DNA of 27,652 bases from CAYOYK01 sp964408185. GTDB taxonomy: Bacteria; Bacillota; Clostridia; Christensenellales; Aristaeellaceae. This document shows positions 7,758 to 14,130 of this stretch, piece by piece; within the stretch, counting starts at the first letter, position 1; every line of letters starts with the position of its first letter. The notes beneath the pieces were generated by a model. It was not told the DNA's origin. It saw nothing but the letters and a program-made list of their open reading frames with translations, and ran no database searches. The position numbers and the translations under genes were made by a program. The stretch covers positions 1 to 27,652 of the forward strand of contig CAYOYK010000030.1 of the NCBI GenBank assembly GCA_964408185.1, read 5' to 3'.

Positions 7758-8677
7758 CCCTTCAGCTCCCGTCGAACCGCTTCCGCGACGCCCTCGGCGG
7801 TAAGGCCGTAGTGCGCGCAGACCTCGGCGCTTGAGCCGTTGTAGAGCTTTTCGTCGGGCAGGCCGAGGATGCGCATGCGGGTCGGGCGCATCTGCGAGAG
7901 CACCTCGGCGACCGCGCCGCCCAGCCCGCCGTGGACGTCGTGCTCCTCGACGGTGATGACGCAGCCCGTTTCCGCCGCCTCCAAAATCGCCTGCTCGTCC
8001 AGCGGGCGAAGCGTATGCATGTCGTAGACGCTCAGCCGGATGCCGCCCTCGGCGAGGAGCCGCGCGGCTTCGAGCGACGGCGCGACCATCTCGCCGCACG
8101 CGATGATCGCCGCGTCCGTTCCCAGCGTCAGCCGATTCGCCTTGCCCGCCGTGAAGGGAGCCTCGTTTTCGTACACGACCGGCACGGGGCCGCGCCCCAT
8201 GCGCACGTAGGCGGGCTTGTCGGACTGCGCCAGATAGCGCGTCAGCGCGACCATCTGCGGCGCGTCCGACGGCAGAAAGATCTCGATGCCGGGCACCGCG
8301 CGCATCAGCGCGATATCCTGCGTCGCGTGGTGCGTGGAGCCGAGCGCGCCGTAGCTGACGCCGCCGCTGACGCCGATGATCTTGACGTTGCTTTGGCTGT
8401 ACGCCACATCCACCTTCACCTGCTCGGCGGAACGCAGCGAAAAAAAGCACGCGGGGCCGCACACGAACGGGCGAACGCCCGCGTTGGCCAAGCCCGCCGC
8501 AATGCCGACCGCGTCCTGCTCGGCGATGCCGCACTCGACCAGCTGATCGGGGAGCGCGTCCGCGAAATCGTTCAGCGTCACGCTGCCGCGGCTGTCCGTC
8601 GTGACCGCGAACAGAGAGGGATTCTCCCGCGCCAGCGCGAGAAGCTCGCCCGTAAATGCGTTGCGCAGATCCTTCAT
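7754..8677 (-). CDS. Transketolase, C-terminal subunit
   Basis: 307 residues from ATG 8677, with AAGGGAG about 9 nt upstream and a 4-nt ATGA overlap with the N-subunit stop. It contains the pyrimidine-binding domain with the catalytic glutamate in ECGIAEQDAVGIAAG (Glu53), which activates thiamine diphosphate, followed by the transketolase C-terminal domain (IIACGEMVAPSLEAARLLAEGGIRLSVYDMHTLRPLD). The length matches stand-alone C-subunits of two-gene transketolases. It must pair with the N-subunit encoded just upstream. The pair transfers two-carbon ketol units between sugar phosphates. Its place in a kinase/isomerase operon suggests a specialised substrate rather than the housekeeping pentose phosphate reaction. 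Confidence 0.93.
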   Translation of the reverse strand: MKDLRNAFTGELLALARENPSLFAVTTDSRGSVTLNDFADALPDQLVECGIAEQDAVGIAAGLANAGVRPFVCGPACFFSLRSAEQVKVDVAYSQSNVKIIGVSGGVSYGALGSTHHATQDIALMRAVPGIEIFLPSDAPQMVALTRYLAQSDKPAYVRMGRGPVPVVYENEAPFTAGKANRLTLGTDAAIIACGEMVAPSLEAARLLAEGGIRLSVYDMHTLRPLDEQAILEAAETGCVITVEEHDVHGGLGGAVAEVLSQMRPTRMRILGLPDEKLYNGSSAEVCAHYGLTAEGVAEAVRRELKG

Positions 8678-9498
8678 TCCCAGTTCACTCCCTTCACGCC
8701 AAGCGCCTGATAGGCTTCGGCCAGCTGCTCCGCCGTTGGCACCTTGTGGTGCCACTCCCTGCGATTCTCGGCGAAGGGAAGCCCCTTGCCCTTGACGGTG
8801 TGCGCGATCAGGCAATGCGGCCTTCCCGCGGGCTGTTCGCCGGTAAAATAGTCCAGCAGCGCCTGCGGGTCGTTCCCGTCACATTCCCGCACCTCCCAGC
8901 CGAACGCCTCCCATTTGGCGCGGAGGTTCTCCAGCGCCATTACCTGCTCGGTAGGCCCGCTGATTTGCAGGCCGTTTCGATCGACGATCGCAAACAGATT
9001 GTCCAGCTTGTAGTTCGCGCCGGCCATTGCCGCCTCCCACACGCTGCCCTCGGCCTGCTCGCCGTCGCCCATCAGCACAAACGTGCGATAGTCCTGCGCC
9101 GTCCGCTTCGCGCCCAGCGCCATGCCCACGCCGATCGGCAGGCCGTGGCCCAGCGCGCCGGTGCACATCTCTACGCCCGGCGTGGCGCGGTTCGGGTGGC
9201 CGATCAGGCGGCTTCCCTCGCACGAAAAGGCAGCCAGCTCGCTTTTTGGAAAAAAGCCGCGGTCCGCCAGTATCGCCAGATAGCCCTCGACGCTATGCCC
9301 CTTGCTGAGCAAAAAGCGGTCGCGCTCCGGCAGCGCGGGATTTGTCGGCTCGACGCGCAGCACCGCGTAGTAAAGCACGGTCAGGATGTCCAGCGCGCTC
9401 ATCGCGCCGCCGGTATGCCCCGTTTTGGCCCGGTAGATCATCGTAATCGCGTCAGCTCGACGCAAAGCCGCCAGATGTTGCAATTTGCTGGCTGTCAT
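8674..9498 (-). CDS. Transketolase, N-terminal subunit
   Basis: 274 residues from ATG 9498, with GGAGG 6 nt upstream. This is the diphosphate- and Mg-binding half of transketolase. Visible elements are TGHTGG with His28, FLLSKGHSVEGYLAIL with His69, GALGHGLPIGVGMALG with His118, and the thiamine diphosphate motif starting GDGEQAEGSVWEAA at residue 144 and ending IVDRNGLQ. Its size equals that of stand-alone N-subunits. It is the first gene of the operon and is driven by the consensus promoter at 9540-9568. It is translationally coupled to the C-subunit gene. Confidence 0.93.
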   Translation of the reverse strand: MTASKLQHLAALRRADAITMIYRAKTGHTGGAMSALDILTVLYYAVLRVEPTNPALPERDRFLLSKGHSVEGYLAILADRGFFPKSELAAFSCEGSRLIGHPNRATPGVEMCTGALGHGLPIGVGMALGAKRTAQDYRTFVLMGDGEQAEGSVWEAAMAGANYKLDNLFAIVDRNGLQISGPTEQVMALENLRAKWEAFGWEVRECDGNDPQALLDYFTGEQPAGRPHCLIAHTVKGKGLPFAENRREWHHKVPTAEQLAEAYQALGVKGVNWE

Positions 9499-9539
9499 TT
9501 CGTCCTCCGTTCAGCCGATTCAGCAGGTTCGTTACAGCC

Positions 9540-9568
9540 ACTATACGCCATTTGTTTATATGTGTCAA
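9540..9568 (-). promoter_or_regulatory. Promoter of the transketolase/kinase/isomerase operon
   Basis: Read on the - strand: TTGACA (9568-9563), exactly 17 nt, TATAGT (9545-9540). This is a near-consensus sigma-A promoter. The expected transcription start near 9533 leaves a leader of about 35 nt before the ATG at 9498. With so strong a core promoter, tight control by a repressor is likely. Confidence 0.85.
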
Positions 9569-9727
9569 CTGAATATTTATCTTTTCTATGTGAATTTTTT
9601 CGCTTTCGTTTTTGAGCGTCGAACGGCGAGCCGTGCAGCGCTTCCATCGACCGTCCAAGAAACATAGGCTGATCCGGCAGATGAAAACAACCTTGAAAGG
9701 CGTTTTGGATGATATCACAGATTGCCA

Positions 9728-9756
9728 TTGACATTCATCCGAACCCGGACTATACT
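9728..9756 (+). promoter_or_regulatory. Promoter of the marR-type gene
   Basis: TTGACA at 9728-9733, 17 nt, TATACT at 9751-9756. Transcription should begin near 9763. That leaves too little room for a ribosome binding site before ATG 9780 and supports the GTG start at 9801. Confidence 0.8.
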
Positions 9757-9800
9757 GTCATCGTCCGATTTCGGAATAAATGTACTGCGAGGTGGTTGCC

Positions 9801-10259
9801 GTGGCCTCCCGCGCCATGAACCCGGTGGTCGCGTTTAATCAGGCGCAAAAGGAAAGCGATACCGTCTACCGCAATTACTCAAAGGCGGCCGGCTTATCGG
9901 ATACCGCTTTTTGGATCCTCTATTCCGTCGCCGAGCGGGAGGAGGCCTATACGCAGCGGGAGCTTTGCACAAGCTGGTTTTTTCCGGCGCAGACCATCAA
10001 CTCCGCGCTAAAGGACTTATGCAAAAAGGGAATCGTTCGTTTGGAGCCCGTGCCTGACAACCGCAAAAACAAGAGAATCGTACTGACCCTCGCAGGCGAG
10101 AGGGTGGCCTGCGACGTAGTTTTGCCGCTGATCGAGGCGGAGAAGCGCGCCTTTGAGCGCATGAGTGCAGAAAAATGCGAGCAATTTCTCGCCATGACGC
10201 GGTACCACGTATCCCTTTTGAAGGAGGAGGTCGGCGGAATTTCCCCCGCCGAGCCATAG
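9801..10259 (+). CDS. MarR family transcriptional regulator
   Basis: About 152 residues. GTG 9801 is preferred because GAGGTGG lies 5 nt upstream; ATG 9780 is in frame but has no ribosome binding site. It is a winged-helix DNA-binding protein of MarR type: the recognition region YTQRELCTSWFFPAQTINSALKDLCKKGIVRLEP is followed by the wing VPDNRKNKRIVLTLAGE, and helices at both ends form the dimer interface. It is transcribed towards the MATE pump that follows and is separated from it by two hairpins. It probably represses itself and the pump and is released by a small ligand. The ligand is unknown. Confidence 0.9.
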   Translation: MASRAMNPVVAFNQAQKESDTVYRNYSKAAGLSDTAFWILYSVAEREEAYTQRELCTSWFFPAQTINSALKDLCKKGIVRLEPVPDNRKNKRIVLTLAGERVACDVVLPLIEAEKRAFERMSAEKCEQFLAMTRYHVSLLKEEVGGISPAEP

Positions 10260-10283
10260 GAGATGGATGGCTGTTCATCGGAG

Positions 10284-10308
10284 GACCGCCCGTCGGAACG
10301 GGACGGTC
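10284..10308 (+). promoter_or_regulatory. First hairpin in the marR-MATE spacer
   Basis: GACCGCCCGT (10284-10293) pairs with ACGGGACGGTC (10298-10308) apart from one bulged A, around a CGGA loop. It lies just 15 nt before the next, terminator-like hairpin. The two together could be a simple double terminator or an attenuator controlling the pump. Confidence 0.5.
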
Positions 10309-10323
10309 GATAAGATGTCGGGT

Positions 10324-10359
10324 GCGCCCGGTTATTGGCAGGATAACCGGGCGCTTTTT
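10324..10359 (+). terminator. Rho-independent terminator between marR-type gene and MATE pump 2
   Basis: GCGCCCGGTTAT (10324-10335) and ATAACCGGGCGC (10343-10354) form a perfect 12-bp stem with a 7-nt loop, followed by TTTTT at 10355-10359. It is only about 35 nt before the MATE start codon. Pump expression must therefore come from read-through or from a promoter not recognised here. Confidence 0.9.
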
Positions 10360-10394
10360 GTTTGCCGCAATTACATTGAGTAAGGAGACCGGAA

Positions 10395-11738
10395 ATGGAT
10401 TTCTTGAAAGATCGAATCAAACCGCTTTACTTCAAGTGCCTGCGCGCCGCCTTTGGCAGCGCGATCATCGGCATGATCTACAGCATCGTGGATATGGCGA
10501 TGGCGGGGCAGTATCACGGCCCGTTGGGCTCGGCGGCGCTGGCGGTCGCGTCGCCGGTCTGGAACATGATCTACAGCATGGGATTGCTGATGGGCATTGG
10601 CGGCTCGGTGCTGTTTTCCAATCTGCGCGGGCAGTCGGCGGAAAATGACGACAAGTCCAACGAGATCTTCACCTCCGCGGTTATCGGCATATCCGTGCTC
10701 GCGCTGCTGATGTGGATTCTGGTGGGCTTTTTTGATAAGGAGCTGCTCACACTGTTTGGCGCAAGCGAATCGCTGCTGCCCTTGGCGCAAAGCTACGTAA
10801 GGCCCATCAAGTATGTCGTTCCGCTGTTCCTGTTCAACCAGATGCTCAGCGCCTTTCTGCGCAACGACGGCAATCCCGGCCTTGCCGCGAAGGCAGTCTT
10901 GATCGGCGGGCTGTTCAACGTGTTTGGAGATTACGTCTGCGTTTTCGCGCTGGATCTAGGCATCTATGGCGCGGGGCTCGCCACGGCCATCGGTTCGACG
11001 ATCACATTCGCCATTCTGGTCTCGCATTTCTTCTCCGGCAAAAACACGCTGCGCCTGATTCGCCCCACAAGGCTTATCAAAAAGCTGCGGGATATCAGCG
11101 TGACCGGCTTTTCCACCTTCTTTATCGATATCGCCATGGGGATACTGACGATGCTTTTCAACCGGCAGGTGCTCCTCCTGCTGGGCGAAAGCGCGCTGGC
11201 GGTGTACGGCGTTATCATCAACGTTTCCACGATGATTCAATGCTGCACCTACAGCATCGGGCAGGCGGCGCAGCCCATCCTCTCCGCGAATTACGGCGCG
11301 CACGCGGGCAAGCGCATTCGGGATACCCTGCGTTACGCGCTTGGGACGGTCGCCGTGTTTACGCTGGCTGTGACCGCCGTGTGCATAGCCGCGCCGAACC
11401 TGTTTGTGCGCGTGTTCATGAAGCCCACGGCGGAGGTGCTGCAAATGGCTCCCGCCATCATCCGCGTGTACAGCCTTTCCTTCCTGCTGCTGCCGTTTAA
11501 CGTGTTCTCCACCTACTACTTCCAGTCCGTCATGCGTCCGGGTACGGCCTTCGCGGTATCCGTCACGCGAGGCGCTGTGCTGAGCGGCGCCCTGATCTAC
11601 CTGCTGCCCGCCGCGTTTGGCGCGAGCATGATCTGGTTTGCCATGCCCATTACGGAACTGGTCGTGGCCTGCTACGCGAGCCTCAAAATGAAGCAATACA
11701 CAGGGCAATTACCGACGGAAAGGCTGGAGGAAGCATGA
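10395..11738 (+). CDS. MATE family efflux transporter (pump 2)
   Basis: 447 residues; ATG 10395 has TAAGGAG 7 nt upstream. A polytopic membrane protein of the MATE superfamily: the first helix pair contains SIVDMAMAGQYHGPLGSAALAVASPVW, with the usual middle loop and second half (FLRNDGNPGLAAKAVLIGGLFNVFGDYVCVF; SVTGFSTFFIDIAMGILTMLFNRQVL; AAQPILSANYGAHAGKRI). It lacks the NPLG-type N-terminus of pump 1 and is shorter at that end, so the two are separate subfamilies rather than a recent duplication. A MarR-type regulator precedes it, typical of inducible drug or metabolite efflux. A frameshifted remnant of another gene begins at its stop codon. Confidence 0.9.
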   Translation: MDFLKDRIKPLYFKCLRAAFGSAIIGMIYSIVDMAMAGQYHGPLGSAALAVASPVWNMIYSMGLLMGIGGSVLFSNLRGQSAENDDKSNEIFTSAVIGISVLALLMWILVGFFDKELLTLFGASESLLPLAQSYVRPIKYVVPLFLFNQMLSAFLRNDGNPGLAAKAVLIGGLFNVFGDYVCVFALDLGIYGAGLATAIGSTITFAILVSHFFSGKNTLRLIRPTRLIKKLRDISVTGFSTFFIDIAMGILTMLFNRQVLLLLGESALAVYGVIINVSTMIQCCTYSIGQAAQPILSANYGAHAGKRIRDTLRYALGTVAVFTLAVTAVCIAAPNLFVRVFMKPTAEVLQMAPAIIRVYSLSFLLLPFNVFSTYYFQSVMRPGTAFAVSVTRGAVLSGALIYLLPAAFGASMIWFAMPITELVVACYASLKMKQYTGQLPTERLEEA

Positions 11739-11826
11739 CAAGGTGATTCCGATCGCGCGCGAATCCGGAAGCGGCGGGCGCGAGCCGGGGCGGCGGGTGG
11801 CGGACAAGCTACATTACGCTTCTTCC
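11735..11826 (+). pseudogene. Remnant of a cytidylate-kinase-like gene (5' end only)
   Basis: From GTG 11743 the frame reads IPIARESGSGGREPGRRVAD and then KLHY. This is the N-terminal P-loop region of the cytidylate kinase-like family (typical pattern REFGSGGREIGxxLAxxL). After about 27 residues the similarity is lost, where a full gene would run about 200 residues. An ATG at 11735 overlaps the MATE stop as ATGA and has GGAGG 4 nt upstream, but its frame stops after three codons and is not the kinase frame. That is what a frameshifted, 3'-deleted gene once coupled to the pump would look like. The P-loop match is clear; the history is inference. Confidence 0.65.
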
Positions 11827-11878
11827 GCTCTGATGCAAGTCTCTGCGCGCCACGCGTCGAGCGCTCGATTCCCGCATC

Positions 11879-11911
11879 AAAAAAGCCGTCTGTCCTCAAG
11901 GAACAGACGGC
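11879..11911 (-). terminator. Rho-independent terminator of the xyloside/xylulokinase locus
   Basis: GCCGTCTGT (11885-11893) and ACAGACGGC (11903-11911) form a perfect 9-bp stem with a 9-nt loop. Read on the - strand it is followed by six T (11884-11879). It lies 17 nt beyond the stop of the last gene of the 11.9-24 kb locus. Confidence 0.9.
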
Positions 11912-11927
11912 ATGACTGCATCAAACC

Positions 11928-13418
11928 TTACGCCCACGGATTCTCCGTGGGATAGGGCAGCGCTTTGGGCTGATTGTAGGCGATATCCTGAACGCCGAGG
12001 TACTTGAACACCTCAAACAGCGTGCTTCCGCAATGGTGGAAGGCCACCGCGCCGTGGTGCGGGTAGCGCTTCTGCACCAGCACATGACGGTAGAAGCGAC
12101 CCATCTCCGGAATGGCAAATACGCCGATGCCGCCAAAGGAACGCGTCTTGACAGGCAGCACCTCGCCTTGGGCGATGTAGGAGCGCAGCTGCCCCTCGCT
12201 GTCGCATTGCAGCCGGAAGAATGTGATGGGAGAGGCCGCAATGTCGCCCTCCAGCGTGCCGCGGGTGAAATCAGGCTCGCTGTCCTGCGGCTCCAGCAGC
12301 CGATGCTGGATCAGCTGATACTTGACCGCGCGCTCCGCGCACATCTTGCAGCTGGGCGTGTTGCCGCAGTGGAAGCCCATGAAGGTGTCCGTGAGCGTGT
12401 ACTCGTACTTGCCGCGAATGTCCTCGTCATAGATGTACTGCGGCACGCTGTTGTTGATGTCCAGCAGGGTCACGGTATCATCGCTGGCGCACATGCCCAC
12501 ATACTCGGACAGCGCGCCGTAGATATCCACCTCGCAGGATACCGGAATGCCGCGAGACGCCAGACGGCTGTTCACATAGCAGGGTTCAAAGCCGAACTCG
12601 CCGGGAAAAGCGGGCCAGCACTTATCCGCAAAGGCTACGTACTGTCGGCTGCCCTTGTGGGCCTCCGCCCAGTCCAGCAGCGTCAGCTCAAACTGCGCCA
12701 TGCGCTCGCACAAATCGGGGTAATACGCGCCCTCGCCCATCTCCTGGGCCATATCGGCGCACACGTCGGCAATGCGCCGATCCCCCGCGTGCTGCTTGTA
12801 GGAAACCAGCAGATCAAGCTCGGAGTTCTCCTCGATCTCCACGCCCAGCTCATACAGGCCCTTGATGGGCGCGTTGCAGGCGAAGAAATCCTGCGGCCGA
12901 GGCCCGAATGTGATGATCTTGAGGCCCTTGAGGCCCAGAACCGTGCGGGCCACGGGCACAAACTTCACCATCATGTCGGCAATATCATCCTTGGTGCCCA
13001 CGGGATATTCGGGGATATAGCCCTTCAGGCGCCGCATGCCCAAGTTATAGCTGCAATTCAGCATGCCGCAGTACGCGTCGCCGCGTCCGTTCACCATATC
13101 GCCGTCACCCTCGGCGGCGGAAACAAACATGCAGGGGCCGTCGAAATACTTGGCGATCAGGGTTTCGGGCGTTTCAGGGCCGAAGTTGCCAAGGAACACA
13201 GTCAGCGCGTTACAGCCGGCGTCTTTGACCTCGGCCACAGCCTTGAGCATGTCCGCTTCATTTTCCACGGTGGTCTTGGCTTCATAGACCTCCAGCCCTT
13301 TTCCCTTGCATGCCGTCGCAATGGCCCCACGGCGCTTTTCGGAAAGCGCGATAGGAAAGCAGTCGCGGCTCACCGCGATGAGACCCAGCTTTACGTTCGG
13401 TATATTGGTTGATTTCAT
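11928..13418 (-). CDS. L-fucose/L-arabinose isomerase family protein (isomerase 2)
   Basis: 496 residues from ATG 13418, with AAGGAGGG 8 nt upstream; the open frame upstream to 13511 lacks start signals. It is a cytoplasmic sugar isomerase of the fucose/arabinose isomerase superfamily. Candidate metal and catalytic residues are Glu296 (SCEVDIYGALSEY), Asp320 (LLDINN), His350 (GFHCGNTPSCKMC) and the His454-His455 pair (RYPHHGAVAFHHCG). The N-terminal domain (ALTVFLGNFGPETPE) is the usual Rossmann-like part. It is the last gene of a locus with xylulokinase and an alpha-xylosidase-like enzyme but no XylA, so it is the best candidate for the step making the ketopentose for XylB. A fucose or arabinose substrate cannot be excluded. 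Confidence 0.87.
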   Translation of the reverse strand: MKSTNIPNVKLGLIAVSRDCFPIALSEKRRGAIATACKGKGLEVYEAKTTVENEADMLKAVAEVKDAGCNALTVFLGNFGPETPETLIAKYFDGPCMFVSAAEGDGDMVNGRGDAYCGMLNCSYNLGMRRLKGYIPEYPVGTKDDIADMMVKFVPVARTVLGLKGLKIITFGPRPQDFFACNAPIKGLYELGVEIEENSELDLLVSYKQHAGDRRIADVCADMAQEMGEGAYYPDLCERMAQFELTLLDWAEAHKGSRQYVAFADKCWPAFPGEFGFEPCYVNSRLASRGIPVSCEVDIYGALSEYVGMCASDDTVTLLDINNSVPQYIYDEDIRGKYEYTLTDTFMGFHCGNTPSCKMCAERAVKYQLIQHRLLEPQDSEPDFTRGTLEGDIAASPITFFRLQCDSEGQLRSYIAQGEVLPVKTRSFGGIGVFAIPEMGRFYRHVLVQKRYPHHGAVAFHHCGSTLFEVFKYLGVQDIAYNQPKALPYPTENPWA

Positions 13419-13491
13419 GGCAAAAACCCTCCTTCGTTTATTGGTGCGCATGGTTTGCCTGCGTCCTCCGCTTTCGCGGGGCAATTCGTTT

Positions 13492-14130
13492 TTACTCTGC
13501 CGCGATGTCAATGTTCACGCCGCGCAGGCCCTTCACAGCGCCCGCCGCGGCCTCTGCCGTATCGGGATGGGCCAACAGCCACTTGTTCCGCGCCCACAGC
13601 AGTTTATCATCCGCGGCGCAGCCGGGAAGCAAAGGCTTCTCCGTATTCGTGCCCTTGGGCAATGCCACCAGCACCTTGAACCCCTTGGCGGCATCCGTGT
13701 GACAGGGCGCATAATGCAGCGAGGTGGCGTACACCTCCACCAGCACCCCCGCTGGTACCCGGAAGCCCTTGACATTCGCGGTGTCCAGCACATCCGCGAC
13801 GATCTCCTCCTGCTTGGCCAGCAAAAGCACAAAATCCTCCGCGCCCAGGTTAAACTCGCTGTCGCGGTGGTATTCCAAGCAGTTCAGCTTCGTATTATGA
13901 CCGTTGCACCAGCCAAACTGCACAGGCATGCCGCCATACAGGCTCACGCCCAGCTCCTCAGCCTCCGGCAAGCACTGGAGAACCGGCTCCTCGGCTACAT
14001 AGCCGGTATTGTCGGGCAGGGGGGTTTTCTCGCGCAGCGCTGTGATGATGGCGTTCAGCTGATCGGCAGGGGCGTTTACGACCCTGCCGTAAGGCGCAAA
14101 TTCCGGATCCGTCACTTGATACAGCTTCAT
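13492..14130 (-). CDS. DUF4867 family protein, cupin-like
   Basis: 212 residues from ATG 14130, overlapping the xylB stop as ATGA, with GGAGG 7 nt upstream. I recognise it as the DUF4867 family, which has no assigned function. The pattern looks like a small cupin barrel: CLEYHRDSEFNLGAEDFVLLLA, then GFRVPAGVLVEVYATSLHYAPCH. The histidines in YHRDSEF and SLHYAPCH are candidates for a metal site, an arrangement seen in ureidoglycolate-lyase-like and sugar-isomerase cupins. There is no signal peptide, so it is cytoplasmic. Tight coupling between xylulokinase and the isomerase suggests a job in the same pathway, such as mutarotation, epimerisation or a second isomerisation. That role is inference; family membership is fairly confident. 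Confidence 0.75.
   Translation of the reverse strand: MKLYQVTDPEFAPYGRVVNAPADQLNAIITALREKTPLPDNTGYVAEEPVLQCLPEAEELGVSLYGGMPVQFGWCNGHNTKLNCLEYHRDSEFNLGAEDFVLLLAKQEEIVADVLDTANVKGFRVPAGVLVEVYATSLHYAPCHTDAAKGFKVLVALPKGTNTEKPLLPGCAADDKLLWARNKWLLAHPDTAEAAAGAVKGLRGVNIDIAAE

Larger units (their letters stand above)
9499..9779. other. Divergent intergenic control region
   Basis: About 280-300 bases separate the transketolase operon (-) and the marR-type gene (+). The interval holds one strong promoter in each direction, listed separately. Between them (about 9570-9727) lies AT-rich then GC-rich sequence in which no clear operator palindrome or gene was found. Confidence 0.7.

Noticed and set aside
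6291..8534. 747-codon extension of the kinase reading frame
   Set aside because: The upstream 260 codons are out-of-frame sequence of the transketolase C-subunit gene; the kinase begins at the ATGA overlap at 7757.
10262..10312. 16-codon possible leader peptide between the marR-type gene and MATE pump 2
   Set aside because: GGAG abuts the ATG with no spacing and the codons show no regulatory pattern such as a run of one amino acid.
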